A stretch of DNA of 64,000 nucleotides, taken from contig JAWDOK010000003.1 of NCBI GenBank assembly GCA_046533895.1, positions 124,001 through 188,000 on the forward strand, read 5' to 3'. The position numbers were made by a program, and so were the translations under genes. This DNA is from Acidianus hospitalis. GTDB taxonomy: Archaea > Thermoproteota > Thermoprotei_A > Sulfolobales > Sulfolobaceae. Below are positions 36,204 to 46,448 of the stretch, in pieces. The notes below the pieces were generated by a model that searched no databases, had not been told where the DNA came from, and was given only the letters and a program-made list of their open reading frames with translations. The number at the start of each line of letters is the position of its first letter. Within the stretch, counting starts at the first letter, position 1.

Positions 36204-37799
36204 TTGACAAAGTTCGTAATAGTAACTGGTGGTGTATTATCTAGTGTAGGAAAAGGTACTGTTGCAGCATCCATAGGGCTTCTTTTGAAAGCTAGGGGAT
36301 ACAAAACATCTGTAGTAAAAGTAGATCCTTATATCAATGTTGATGCAGGCACCATGAATCCTTATATGCACGGAGAAGTTTTTGTCACAGATGACGGTGC
36401 AGAGACCGACTTAGATTTAGGGCATTATGAAAGATTCCTCGATATAGACATGAGTAAACATAATAATATTACTGCAGGGAAAGTTTATTTTGAAGTAATA
36501 AAGAAGGAAAGAGAAGGAAAGTATCTAGGGCAGACTGTTCAAATTATACCGCATGTTACTGATGAAATAAAATCAATGATTAGGAAAGTAGCAGAATTGG
36601 ATAAGGCAGATATCGTAATAGTAGAAATAGGAGGTACAGTAGGAGATATAGAAAGCTTACCATTCCTTGAAGCGGTTAGGCAAATGAAGTTAGAGGAGGA
36701 AGAGCATGATATAGTCTTTATTCACGTTGCGTTAGTAGAATATCTTAATGTAACTGGAGAATTAAAAACTAAGCCTCTGCAGCATAGTGTTCAAGAGTTA
36801 AGAAGGATAGGAATTCAGCCTGATATTATAATAGCAAGATCTATAGTACCAATAGATGAGGAAACTAAGAAGAAAATTGCATTGTTCACTAATGTAAAAC
36901 CCGAGTACATTTTCTCGAATTATGACGTTTCAACAGCCTATGAAGTTCCTCTAATTTTAGAAAAGCAATCACTTCCTTCAAAGCTTTTATCAAAGCTTGC
37001 ATTAAAGGATACTCCGCCTAAGCTTGATGATTGGGTAAATTTTGTAAATGCCATAAAGAACGGTAACAAAGTCGTTAGAATAGGTTTGGTAGGAAAGTAT
37101 ACAAAACTAAAGGACAGTTACTTGAGTATAAAAGAAGCAATATATCATGCTTCTGCAATGTTGCACCTTAAGCCTCAAATTGTTTGGATAGAATCTACTG
37201 ACCTAGAGAAAGATAATGCTGTAGAGGAAAAATTGAAAGGATTGGACGGGATAGTAGTTTTACCTGGCTTCGGAGCTAGAGGAGTCGAAGGTAAATTAAA
37301 AGCAATAAAATACGCTAGAGAAAACAATGTTCCATATCTAGGTATTTGCTACGGCTTACAGCTAGCTGTAGTTGAGTTCGCCAGAAACGTTTTAGGTCTT
37401 AAAGGTGCTCATACTACTGAAGTTGATCCTAATACACCTTATCCTGTCGTCACTTTGCTAGATGAGCAAAAAAGAGTTACGCAAGTAGGAGGAACTATGA
37501 GATTAGGTGCACAGAAGATTATTCTTAAAGAAGGTACAATAGCTTATAACCTTTATGGAAAATCAGAAGTTTATGAAAGACATAGGCATAGGTATGAGGT
37601 TAATCCAGAATATGTAGATAAACTGCAGTCTGCTGGTATGATAATCTCTGGAGTTAGTGAGAACGGTCTAGTTGAGATGATAGAATTAAAGGATCATAAG
37701 TTCTTTGTAGCTACTCAAGCTCACCCAGAGTTTAAGAGCAGACCTTTAAGACCTTCACCTTTATTTGTTGGATTCTTGAAGGCTGCTGCCGGACTCTGA
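36204..37799 (+). CDS. pyrG: CTP synthase
   Basis: 531 residues. The synthetase domain opens with KFVIVTGGVLSSVGKGTVAAS (P-loop) and contains VDAGTMNPYMHGEVFVTDDG. The glutaminase domain has GICYGLQLAV (nucleophile Cys) and the closing His-Pro-Glu in TQAHPEFKS. It aminates UTP to CTP. The TTG start is used because the nearby upstream ATG is followed by an in-frame stop. The 3' end overlaps the convergent ArsR-like gene by 39 bases. Confidence 0.95.
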   Translation: MTKFVIVTGGVLSSVGKGTVAASIGLLLKARGYKTSVVKVDPYINVDAGTMNPYMHGEVFVTDDGAETDLDLGHYERFLDIDMSKHNNITAGKVYFEVIKKEREGKYLGQTVQIIPHVTDEIKSMIRKVAELDKADIVIVEIGGTVGDIESLPFLEAVRQMKLEEEEHDIVFIHVALVEYLNVTGELKTKPLQHSVQELRRIGIQPDIIIARSIVPIDEETKKKIALFTNVKPEYIFSNYDVSTAYEVPLILEKQSLPSKLLSKLALKDTPPKLDDWVNFVNAIKNGNKVVRIGLVGKYTKLKDSYLSIKEAIYHASAMLHLKPQIVWIESTDLEKDNAVEEKLKGLDGIVVLPGFGARGVEGKLKAIKYARENNVPYLGICYGLQLAVVEFARNVLGLKGAHTTEVDPNTPYPVVTLLDEQKRVTQVGGTMRLGAQKIILKEGTIAYNLYGKSEVYERHRHRYEVNPEYVDKLQSAGMIISGVSENGLVEMIELKDHKFFVATQAHPEFKSRPLRPSPLFVGFLKAAAGL

Positions 37800-38099
37800 G
37801 AGTACTATAATAATCCTATCATATTTTGATTTTATCATTTTTTTAATTCCCTTTTCACCATTCTCATATGAAATTTCTATTAATCCTGCATTTTGTAATT
37901 CTGCTACTTGTGAGCTTATATTTCCTTTTGACATCATCAGTTCATTACTTAATTCTGTTATACTCTTTGGTTTTTCAGCTACTAATTTTAGTATATTTAT
38001 TCTAGTCATTGAAGAAAATGCAGTTGAAACTCTTAGTATATCTTCTGGATCTGTTACTACAAGTTCCATGAATAAAAAGCTGACAAATACTTTGTTCAA
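37761..38099 (-). CDS. ArsR-family winged-helix regulator
   Basis: 112 residues. TRINILKLVAEKPKSITELS and MSKGNISSQVAELQNAGLIE form the classic ArsR helix-turn-helix, followed by a wing with ENGEKGIKKMIKSKYDRI. No cysteine metal-sensing motif is present. It is divergent from the SmAP gene with about 75 bases between, so it may control it or itself. Confidence 0.8.
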   Translation of the reverse strand: MNKVFVSFLFMELVVTDPEDILRVSTAFSSMTRINILKLVAEKPKSITELSNELMMSKGNISSQVAELQNAGLIEISYENGEKGIKKMIKSKYDRIIIVLSESGSSLQESNK

Positions 38100-38131
38100 A
38101 AGTCTTTTGCCGTGAAAAACGCTAAGTCATT

Positions 38132-38170
38132 CTTTTATATTAGTTAGATAATTGATTAGGAAGAGGAGAT
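38132..38170 (+). promoter_or_regulatory. Promoter and Shine-Dalgarno deciding the SmAP start
   Basis: CTTTTATAT (38132-38140) predicts transcription from about 38162. GAGGAGA (38164-38170) then sits 5 bases before TTG 38176. The upstream in-frame TTG at 38152 would lie before the transcript begins, so 38176 is preferred. Confidence 0.55.
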
Positions 38171-38175
38171 TTATA

Positions 38176-38439
38176 TTGCAAGCTAAAGTTGAGAATCCAT
38201 TAAAGAACATTAAATCAGCTGTAAATAAAATTGTATTAGTTAAACTTAAAGATGGCTCTGAGTACATTGGTAAATTAGAACAGACTGACGGTACAATGAA
38301 TTTAGTACTTAGAGACTGTACTGAACTTAGAGAAGGTACTGCAGAACCGGTAGCAAAATATGGCAGAGTTCTAATAAGAGGTAGTAATGTTCTCTTTATA
38401 AGTATTGATTATGAAACGATAATGAATAAAGAAAAATAA
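38176..38439 (+). CDS. Sm-like archaeal protein (LSm/SmAP)
   Basis: 87 residues from TTG 38176 (MQAKVENPLKNIKS). Sm1 is VLVKLKDGSEYIGKLEQTDGTMNLVLRD and Sm2 is GRVLIRGSNVLFISI, each reported here only by its key pattern (Asp-Gly, Gly-x-Leu, and Ile-Arg-Gly-x-Asn). SmAPs form heptameric rings that bind U-rich RNA. It lies 31 bases before the SAM synthetase gene and is probably in one operon with it. Confidence 0.92.
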   Translation: MQAKVENPLKNIKSAVNKIVLVKLKDGSEYIGKLEQTDGTMNLVLRDCTELREGTAEPVAKYGRVLIRGSNVLFISIDYETIMNKEK

Positions 38440-38470
38440 TTTTAAAACATCAAACGAAAGTGAAAGTATA

Positions 38471-39682
38471 ATGAAAAACATCGTAGTTGAACCTGCAAGG
38501 GTTCAAGATATTAATAATTTGCCTGTAGAATTAGTAGAAAGAAAAGGCACAGGACATCCGGATTATATTGCTGATTCTGCTTCAGAAGAAGCTAGCAGAA
38601 AATTATCCTTATATTACCTAAAGAAATTTGGTACAATACTTCATCATAATTTAGATAAAACTCTTGTAGTAGGCGGCCAAGCTCAGCCAGAATTTAAAGG
38701 AGGGGAAGTCATACAACCAATCTACATTATAGTTGCAGGTAGGGCAACTACTGAGGTTAGAACCGAAGATGGTATTCAGAACGTTCCTGTAGGTACTATA
38801 ATAGTTGAAAGCGTTAAAAACTGGATAAAGAATAATTTTAGATATTTAGATCCAGAAAAACATGTTATTGTTGATTATAAAGTGGGTAAAGGATCTACTG
38901 ATCTTGTTGGAATATTTAATAAAGGCAAGACAGTTCCTTTATCTAATGATACAAGCTTCGGGGTTGGATTTGCTCCTTTCTCTACATTAGAGGAATTAGT
39001 ATATCAAACAGAAAGAATGTTAAATTCTAAAGAAGTAAAATCTGAACTTCCAGAGATCGGCGAGGATATAAAAGTCATGGGATTAAGAAGAGGTAAAGAA
39101 ATAGATCTTACAGTAGCAATGTCAACTATAAGCGAGTTAATAGACGATACTAATCATTATTTAGCAATTAAGGAGGAAGCTAAGCAGAAGATTTTGGATT
39201 TAGCAAGCAGATTAGCTCCTGACTATAAAGTTAATGTTTACATAAACACTGGAGATAGAGTCGATCAAGGAATTTTGTATTTGACAGTCACTGGAACTTC
39301 GGCTGAGCATGGAGACGACGGAATGACTGGTAGAGGTAATAGAGGAGTTGGCCTTATAACACCTATGAGACCGATGTCGTTAGAAGCAACAGCTGGTAAA
39401 AATCCAGTAAATCATGTTGGTAAGATATATAACGTAATGGCAATGCTAATCTCTAAGAAGATTATAGAGGAGACTAAAATTAGGAATGTTCAAGTTGAAG
39501 TTCTAGGCCAAATAGGTAGGCCAATAAATGATCCTCTTGTTGTTAATGTAGAAGTTGGCACGGAAAACGGTAAAATATCTGATGATTTAAAGAACGAGAT
39601 TAATGGAATTGTAGACGAATATCTAGAATCATTTAATAAAATCACAGAACTAATATTAGATGGCAAAGTTTCCATGTTTTGA
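38471..39682 (+). CDS. mat: Archaeal S-adenosylmethionine synthetase
   Basis: 403 residues, of the archaeal MAT family unrelated in detail to bacterial MetK. Motifs include ERKGTGHPDYIADS, HHNLDKTLVVGGQA, VGFAPFSTLE and HGDDGMTGRGNRGVGLITP (ATP/phosphate contacts). It makes SAM from methionine and ATP, the cofactor for the methylase at 2364 and many others. The 3' end overlaps the convergent DUF460 gene by 27 bases. Confidence 0.95.
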   Translation: MKNIVVEPARVQDINNLPVELVERKGTGHPDYIADSASEEASRKLSLYYLKKFGTILHHNLDKTLVVGGQAQPEFKGGEVIQPIYIIVAGRATTEVRTEDGIQNVPVGTIIVESVKNWIKNNFRYLDPEKHVIVDYKVGKGSTDLVGIFNKGKTVPLSNDTSFGVGFAPFSTLEELVYQTERMLNSKEVKSELPEIGEDIKVMGLRRGKEIDLTVAMSTISELIDDTNHYLAIKEEAKQKILDLASRLAPDYKVNVYINTGDRVDQGILYLTVTGTSAEHGDDGMTGRGNRGVGLITPMRPMSLEATAGKNPVNHVGKIYNVMAMLISKKIIEETKIRNVQVEVLGQIGRPINDPLVVNVEVGTENGKISDDLKNEINGIVDEYLESFNKITELILDGKVSMF

Positions 39683-41488
39683 TTTTTGTCTCCTATATTC
39701 TTCAATTATGTTCTTTATATCATTAATATCCATTTCTTTCTGGATTTCTTTCTCTTTACTTAATTTACGTATATCATCTAGTATATTTGATTTACAGATT
39801 ATGAAGTCTTTTCCTACATAATTAAATATTGAAGGATTAACTTCTTCTCCTAAAATTCTGACTTTATAATCTGAGATTTCGATAAGCGAGTTAGATTTTA
39901 TAATATTTACTTTTCCCTCTACTAATTCATCAATAATCCCTTCAAGCTTATTTATTTTGTCCGAGTAATCCTTTATTATTTCTTGAAGTTTTAAAATTGA
40001 TTTGTTTCTTTCCTCTAATTCCGTTTTTAGTCTATACAATCTTCTATCTCTTTCAACCTCTGCGTTAAACTGTGTTCTTATCTCATATAATTTCTTTTCT
40101 AATTCATATTTTTCATTTAATAGCCTTGTAATAGTCCTTCTTAATCTAAATATTTCATGCTTTAATTCAGAATTCTCTGTAAATGTTTTATTCTCTGGCT
40201 GTTTTTCTTTAACCTCAGTTTTCTCTACTTTTATGATTTCCTTATTCTCTTCCTCTGCTATCTCATTTTCAATCTGTTTCTCTATGCATTCTGCCACTGT
40301 CTTTCCTTCGATAATGCACTTATATATTGCGTACTCATCTATATCTAGGTCGAGTTTTCTTATAGTAGAAAACGCTTGAGACAGTTTGTTTTCTAATTCT
40401 TTATATGCTTTTAACGCAGCAGCTAACGAATCTCTGATGTGAGGATCTGTAATATTTAAGTTATGTTTTTCAGAATATTCTTGAAGTAATTTTTGTTTTT
40501 CATCTACACTTAAGGACTTATCTGGCACATATAATTTTGCTTTTAGTATTCCTGCTATCTTTTTTACAGCATCTGGCACAGGGTTTACATCAGTAGCTAT
40601 TATTATTGCCGAACCTTTTTCTGATAATTTATTTATTATTTCTTCTCTATCAATTCCTTTTTTAGATTCTAAAATTACTGGATTACCATGAATATCTATT
40701 GCAGAAATTCCTACAAATATTCCTGGATCAATTCCTACTATTATAGGCTTTTTCTCTATCTTTTTGTTAGTTTCAAAATCTATCTTAGTTTTATATACTG
40801 GTCTGATTTCTAAGTTAACGTCATGTCCACTCATCTTTTTAACTAGTCCATAAAGCCTTTCTCTTGGTGCGTAGACTATGAATGTAGCATTTTCTAAACC
40901 GCTCTTTGATCTCCTTAATATTACGTCATAGTCTATGTTATTCCTATCTAGAGTCTCTTTTACCTCTTTAAAAACCCTTAATATTAATCCCCTAATATGT
41001 CTTTTATACCTATTAGAGCTCATTCCTCCTGGCCCTAAGTGTCTACCTCGGGAAATTATTATTTTAGTTTTATTTTCTGTGAGCTTAATTTTAGTTCCTG
41101 CACCTTTTAGCGCCAAATAAGCAGCTAGGTATGCTGTCTTACTAGGATTAGGCTTTCCTTGTATTTCTATACCCATGTTTTTGGCTACTTCCCTTATATC
41201 CATAAATCTTCCATCATTGTAAGTTACTTGGACTAGTTCTACATTATCTGGAAATAGGCTAATTATTTTAATTACTTGCCTATCATTTTCTCCAAGTTCG
41301 TATATATTATCCGTTGCTACGATAGAAACTTCGTATTCCCAAGCTAATCTAATTATCTTAGAGATGCCTATTTCATCGTATTTTTGAACTATATTCCCAT
41401 TCTCATCCAAGATTACTACCGAGTATTTTGCGTCTAGTAGATTAGCAGGACTACTGCCCGGATTTATATCTATTCCCATAATCCTCAT
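39656..41488 (-). CDS. DUF460 (COG2433) RNase H-like protein with coiled coil
   Basis: 610 residues. MGIDINPGSSP opens the first RNase H-like fold. A second (IIVGIDPGIFVGISAID, about 236-255) carries the acidic residues, followed by DSLAAALKAYKELE. Then comes a long Glu/Lys-rich coiled coil (about 415-545) and a small C-terminal domain. The family is archaeal and near-universal there. A nuclease or ruvC-like role is inferred from the fold only. It overlaps rio2 by 4 bases. Confidence 0.82.
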   Translation of the reverse strand: MRIMGIDINPGSSPANLLDAKYSVVILDENGNIVQKYDEIGISKIIRLAWEYEVSIVATDNIYELGENDRQVIKIISLFPDNVELVQVTYNDGRFMDIREVAKNMGIEIQGKPNPSKTAYLAAYLALKGAGTKIKLTENKTKIIISRGRHLGPGGMSSNRYKRHIRGLILRVFKEVKETLDRNNIDYDVILRRSKSGLENATFIVYAPRERLYGLVKKMSGHDVNLEIRPVYKTKIDFETNKKIEKKPIIVGIDPGIFVGISAIDIHGNPVILESKKGIDREEIINKLSEKGSAIIIATDVNPVPDAVKKIAGILKAKLYVPDKSLSVDEKQKLLQEYSEKHNLNITDPHIRDSLAAALKAYKELENKLSQAFSTIRKLDLDIDEYAIYKCIIEGKTVAECIEKQIENEIAEEENKEIIKVEKTEVKEKQPENKTFTENSELKHEIFRLRRTITRLLNEKYELEKKLYEIRTQFNAEVERDRRLYRLKTELEERNKSILKLQEIIKDYSDKINKLEGIIDELVEGKVNIIKSNSLIEISDYKVRILGEEVNPSIFNYVGKDFIICKSNILDDIRKLSKEKEIQKEMDINDIKNIIEEYRRQKSKHGNFAI

Positions 41489-42354
41489 GCTTTCCCCTTG
41501 ATAAAATCCATTATATAGTTCAAATCTTCAGTTATATTGTATTTTTTACTGAAAAATGAAATTATATTATTAATATCTCTATTTAGCAAATTATCGTCGT
41601 CTTGCTTCCATTGAGGCCAGTCAATTATATAAGGACTCTCGTTATCTCCTATAATTATATTATAAGGACTTAAATCTCCATGTACCATTTTATTACAATA
41701 TAAATATGCAATCCTAAGGGATCCTATTATTGAATCTAATACTTCCTTAGGGTTATTTAACTCTGCCTTAAGTAAGCTTGGCCCTTCTATGTATTCCATG
41801 GCTACTGCATTATAAGCGTAACCTAGAGGTTTTGGTACTTTAGCTAAATTTTCTGATAAACATTTTAATGCAATATATTCATTCTTTGCATTATCAAGCG
41901 TTATTGAAATCCAGCTTCTTTTTTCTCTATAACCTCTCAGTTTCCTAGCATTTTTATAACTAGAATTTCCTACTCTATGGAATTTTACTATTATAGTATT
42001 ATTGTCAAAATCATATCCGTAGTACACATTGCTCTCTTTTCCTTCTCCTATTATTAGACCTAGTCTATTTAGAATTTTATTCACATAAAGCATTTTTATT
42101 GCTAGAATATCCAAGCCCGTAAACGTTATTTTATACGCTCTTTTACCAGTGATTATGTCCCATGAGATAGCTCTTAAATTCCTTAACTTTTCTAAAGAAA
42201 TTCTTAATTCAGTATCAGTAAAGTTTAATCTATCTTTTAATTCCTCTTCAGTCAAATATTCATATTTATCTTTTAATTCTACAAACGTTTTAAGTACTAA
42301 ATAGTCCTCTGGAAGCACCAATGAAGCTTTTTCTGCTAAAGTAAGGGATGGCAT
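41485..42354 (-). CDS. rio2: RIO2 serine/threonine kinase
   Basis: 289 residues. An N-terminal winged helix (1-90) is characteristic of RIO2. The nucleotide loop is IGEGKESNVYYG, the catalytic loop is VHGDLSPYNIII, and the metal-binding loop is IIDWPQWKQ. RIO2 acts in small-subunit ribosome maturation. It lies in an array with DUF460 and the NFACT gene, all translation-linked. Confidence 0.93.
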   Translation of the reverse strand: MPSLTLAEKASLVLPEDYLVLKTFVELKDKYEYLTEEELKDRLNFTDTELRISLEKLRNLRAISWDIITGKRAYKITFTGLDILAIKMLYVNKILNRLGLIIGEGKESNVYYGYDFDNNTIIVKFHRVGNSSYKNARKLRGYREKRSWISITLDNAKNEYIALKCLSENLAKVPKPLGYAYNAVAMEYIEGPSLLKAELNNPKEVLDSIIGSLRIAYLYCNKMVHGDLSPYNIIIGDNESPYIIDWPQWKQDDDNLLNRDINNIISFFSKKYNITEDLNYIMDFIKGKA

Positions 42355-42387
42355 AAGATTATTAATATTAAATTAGCGTTAGGGTTA

Positions 42388-44118
42388 TTATTGTTTATCA
42401 TTAGTTTCTTTAACTACTTTAATTATTTTTGACTTTCCAGGTAAAATCGATAGCATCTCATTTTTAAGTTCTTTTCCAGCATTTATAGAGTTCGCCTCGC
42501 TAAGTATTTTTACTATTCTATCTGCGGTTCTTTCCAATTCATCACCAGGGGAAATTAGTACGTAATTTTTAACTTTAGCCGAAACACTATTTTCTGAACC
42601 AACAACAATTTCAAGGGAATCATTTATCTTGAAACCGATTGCTAAGTTTAATTTTACCGATTTAATATAATTCTTCTTTCCATATATCATAAAGGAACCT
42701 TTTGGCAAATATTCCCCGGTAGGCGGACTTTTAGACACTTGGCTTCCGTAAACCCAAAATACATCAACTGCCGCTAAACCTAATTTCCATGCCTTTGAAT
42801 AGCTTGCTGCAATGACTGCAGCATCGTAAATATCTTGTTCTGTAATATTTTTAGGGTTTTTAATTATAGTAGCAGCAGCACCTTGGATATCTGCGTGCAA
42901 AAATATGTCGTTATCCTCTAGGAGTTTTCTTACTAAGCTTTCGTTTTGGTCAGCGTCTTTACCAGCTATTACTAAGAATCCATTAGTAGTGAAACTCCAC
43001 CTATATTTCTCATACCATTCTTTCTTCCTTATTGATAATTTTCTCCCTTCTTCTTCTTTTTTTATCTCAATTTCGATTTCATTAAGTTTTCTTTTCAATT
43101 CTTCTAGAGTTTCTTTAGCTTTCTTACTTTTTTGCACGTATTCCTTTGCTTTATCAAAATATAGTGAAGCGTTTTTAGCTACTGATAATTTAGGGTCTAT
43201 TTCTATTTCCTTACCCTCAAGCTTAATCTTCTTTTCTTTATTCTTTATAGCATTCTCAACCTCCATGTAATGTTCCATTATTTCTTTACCTATTTTTCTT
43301 AGTTCTTCCGCCTTCTTTTCGTATTCCTTTATGTTTTCTTCTATTTGTTGGATAGTTTTCTCAAGCTTTTTCTTTTCTCCTTCAATTTTTTCAGTTATCT
43401 TTTGTATCTCTTTTTGTTTAGTTAGCTCGAGAAAATATTCGTCTATGACGTCATTAAAGCTATTTCCTTTTTCGCAACCTTCAAACTCTATTGGCATAAA
43501 ATTTATCCCTTTTTGAATGCAAGGTGTTATTTTACCCTCAGCAATAGATTTTTCCAATTTTTCATACTCTTCCTCTGCATTGACAGACTCCGTTAGATGC
43601 AAGGCGAATAGTATATCCTTAGGTACGACTACCTTATTTGGTTTTGGTGGCTGTACATAAGGTAAGCCGGGCTTTACAACTCTATCTTTAAATTCCTTAT
43701 ACTCTGTAGAGAATTTTATTTTATCTTGTTCATCTAATACTAAGAGCAAACCTCTAGGTAATAATTCAACTATTATCTTCATACCATTATTTAACGCAAT
43801 TTTAAGGATTCTTTCCTTGTCTATTATTTGAACGTCTGAGATTACGAGATCTCTTATTAATTCCCTTAGGGATTTAGCTTTATTCCCAATTTCTTTTTGG
43901 ATATCGTATTTTGTGAAGTTTATTCTAACTCCGGGCTCTATTATTAGATTTTTATCAGAATTCTTGCAATGCAACTTAAATATGAATACGTTATCCAATT
44001 TTTCCAAATTGTAAATATTATCTATTCTACAGCCTATTAGCTCGTTTTTATTTTCAACTATCCATGCTAGTAAATCTATATAGCTCATGGAATTTTTCCT
44101 TGGTAACTTTATAGCCAT
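42388..44118 (-). CDS. NFACT / Rqc2-RqcH homolog
   Basis: About 576 residues from ATG 44118 (MAIKLPRKNSMSYIDLLAW). The longer frame to 44187 overlaps the divergent gene. The NFACT-N domain includes GCRIDNIYN. A long coiled coil (about 245-365) and the NFACT-R domain with NDIFLHADIQGAAATIIKN and VFWVYGSQVSKSPP follow. The family binds 60S/50S subunits with stalled peptidyl-tRNA and directs C-terminal tailing. An adjacent ribosome-maturation kinase fits. Confidence 0.87.
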   Translation of the reverse strand: MAIKLPRKNSMSYIDLLAWIVENKNELIGCRIDNIYNLEKLDNVFIFKLHCKNSDKNLIIEPGVRINFTKYDIQKEIGNKAKSLRELIRDLVISDVQIIDKERILKIALNNGMKIIVELLPRGLLLVLDEQDKIKFSTEYKEFKDRVVKPGLPYVQPPKPNKVVVPKDILFALHLTESVNAEEEYEKLEKSIAEGKITPCIQKGINFMPIEFEGCEKGNSFNDVIDEYFLELTKQKEIQKITEKIEGEKKKLEKTIQQIEENIKEYEKKAEELRKIGKEIMEHYMEVENAIKNKEKKIKLEGKEIEIDPKLSVAKNASLYFDKAKEYVQKSKKAKETLEELKRKLNEIEIEIKKEEEGRKLSIRKKEWYEKYRWSFTTNGFLVIAGKDADQNESLVRKLLEDNDIFLHADIQGAAATIIKNPKNITEQDIYDAAVIAASYSKAWKLGLAAVDVFWVYGSQVSKSPPTGEYLPKGSFMIYGKKNYIKSVKLNLAIGFKINDSLEIVVGSENSVSAKVKNYVLISPGDELERTADRIVKILSEANSINAGKELKNEMLSILPGKSKIIKVVKETNDKQ

Positions 44119-44137
44119 CTTCTTACATTTTAGAAAT

Positions 44138-44386
44138 GTGGATATTGAAGATAAAATTCTCTTAGTGAGGGGAATATTGGGGTCCATAGCAGGAGTAATT
44201 TCTGCTTTTTCTAGTTCTTTCGTTTATGCAGCAATAACTGTTTTAGTTTCATATATCATTAGTATTCCAATAGTAGTATTCTATTTCAAGATCAAGAGAA
44301 ATTGGCTAGTTTTTGGTAAAGGCAGTTTAACACTAGCTATAGCTTGGTTTTTAATACTAGTTTCTGTATATAATGTGTTTGGATAA
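44138..44386 (+). CDS. Small three-helix membrane protein (possibly EMC6-like)
   Basis: 82 residues from GTG 44138. The upstream extension to 44087 would overlap the divergent NFACT start. Hydrophobic segments lie at about 10-30, 33-48 and 60-80. The LLVRGILGSIAGVISAF start is reminiscent of archaeal relatives of EMC6, a membrane-insertase subunit, but the match is weak. It lies 1 base before the Mut7-C gene's ATG. Confidence 0.58.
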   Translation: MDIEDKILLVRGILGSIAGVISAFSSSFVYAAITVLVSYIISIPIVVFYFKIKRNWLVFGKGSLTLAIAWFLILVSVYNVFG

Positions 44387-44387
44387 C

Positions 44388-44927
44388 ATGCAAAGCAAGT
44401 TTATTGCTGATGCAATGCTAGGTAAGCTAGCTAGATGGCTTAGAATTTTAGGGTATGATACTTATTATAGTAATGACATCGAAGATTGGAAGGTTATAAA
44501 AATTGCTGAGAAAGATAAAAGAGTTATATTAACAAGAGATAGAGGCTTATGTATTAGGGCTAAGAAAAAGGGTTTAGAGTGCTTTCTTATTCCTCCAGAT
44601 TATGATATTATATCAATTTTAGCTAAGCTTTCTATAAAATATGGAATAGATTTAGAGGCAAGGATTGAAGCTTCTAGATGCTCTGAATGTAATGGAATTC
44701 TAGAAAAAGTTGATGAAAATAGATGGCGTTGTACAAGATGTAAGAAAGAATATTGGAAGGGAAAGCACTGGAAGACAATCGAAGAGATACTTATTAAGGC
44801 AAAATCAAAGAAAGAAAAAGATGAGCTTAGTTACAATTCAAGAACTAGGAATAGAGGAGGGCAAAACACTAGTCAAGATAGCAAGACAAGCAATAATGAA
44901 AAAATTGGGGTTGCAAAGCTCAATTAG
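44388..44927 (+). CDS. Mut7-C RNase domain protein with zinc ribbon
   Basis: 179 residues from ATG 44388 (MQSKFIADAMLGKLA). The PIN-like Mut7-C fold shows ADAMLGKLARWLRILG and ILTRDRGL (acidic residues). It is followed by a zinc ribbon with CSECNG and CTRCKKEYWKGKHW. A ribonuclease role is inferred from the family. The last 35 codons are low-complexity polar and overlap the next gene by 107 bases in another frame. Confidence 0.82.
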   Translation: MQSKFIADAMLGKLARWLRILGYDTYYSNDIEDWKVIKIAEKDKRVILTRDRGLCIRAKKKGLECFLIPPDYDIISILAKLSIKYGIDLEARIEASRCSECNGILEKVDENRWRCTRCKKEYWKGKHWKTIEEILIKAKSKKEKDELSYNSRTRNRGGQNTSQDSKTSNNEKIGVAKLN

Positions 44928-45486
44928 TTATAAGGAAAGTGAAGTACTTAATAAGAAAGGCCTAGCCTTTGTTACCCTGGAAACCCTTTTAGGAGAGACC
45001 ACTACTTTACGCGGATGCATAGGTTACGTGGAAGCAGTTGCTCCATTAAAGGAGATAGTTAAAAATGCGGCAATAGCTGCTGCATTTTCTGATCCAAGAT
45101 TTCCTCCGTTAATGAAAGATGAGATTAATAACATAATCATCGAGGTTACGGTATTAACTAAACCAGAGGAAGTAGTAGTTGACGATAGGAAAGAATTACC
45201 CAAAGTAATAAAAGTAGGCAGAGATGGTCTTATAGTTGAAAAGGGAATATTATATAGTGGACTATTATTACCTCAAGTTCCTATGGAGTACTGCTGGGAC
45301 GAGGAAACATTTTTAGCAGAAACTTGCTTAAAAGCAGGATTGAGCCCAGATTGCTGGTTAGATAAGAACGTTAGAATAAAAAGATTCGAAGGTATAATAT
45401 TTAGAGAAAAATATCCTAATTCAGACGAAATTCTTATGATAAAGCCCTCTGATGTTAAATGTAAACCGTTTGATTTTTCAGAGTAG
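44821..45486 (+). CDS. AMMECR1-domain protein
   Basis: 221 residues from ATG 44821 (MSLVTIQELGIEEGKTLV). The frame runs back to 44710 but those codons are read by the Mut7-C gene. The signature TLRGCIGYVEA and DPRFPPL are present, as is YCWDEETFLAETCLKAGL. The family is universal in archaea and eukaryotes. Structure suggests a cleft enzyme, often beside MEMO and radical-SAM genes, but the activity is unproven. Confidence 0.88.
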   Translation: MSLVTIQELGIEEGKTLVKIARQAIMKKLGLQSSISYKESEVLNKKGLAFVTLETLLGETTTLRGCIGYVEAVAPLKEIVKNAAIAAAFSDPRFPPLMKDEINNIIIEVTVLTKPEEVVVDDRKELPKVIKVGRDGLIVEKGILYSGLLLPQVPMEYCWDEETFLAETCLKAGLSPDCWLDKNVRIKRFEGIIFREKYPNSDEILMIKPSDVKCKPFDFSE

Positions 45487-45642
45487 ATATCTTCGGTTTA
45501 TTTAAAGCAATCGTTTTCTGCTTCTATATTTATATGAACGTTATACATAAGGAATACGTAAAAATGTACTAACCATAATGATTAGAGATACTACTAATAA
45601 GGTATTTAACGTAAAATTCATGTGGATAGAACATTGATGTAA

Positions 45643-45651
45643 CTTTTTAAG
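45643..45651 (+). promoter_or_regulatory. TATA box of the PDO gene
   Basis: CTTTTTAAG is centred 37 bases before the ATG and predicts a start near 45673, just ahead of GTGGA (45674-45678). The rest of the 197-base spacer (45487-45642) shows no gene or clear RNA. Confidence 0.5.
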
Positions 45652-45683
45652 GGTGTTAATTAATATACAACAAGTGGATTGAC

Positions 45684-46394
<711 letters not shown>

Positions 46395-46448
46395 GCATAT
46401 TTTTTAATTAAGCTTATATCTTTTGAATTCTCATTTAAAGTTGAAATC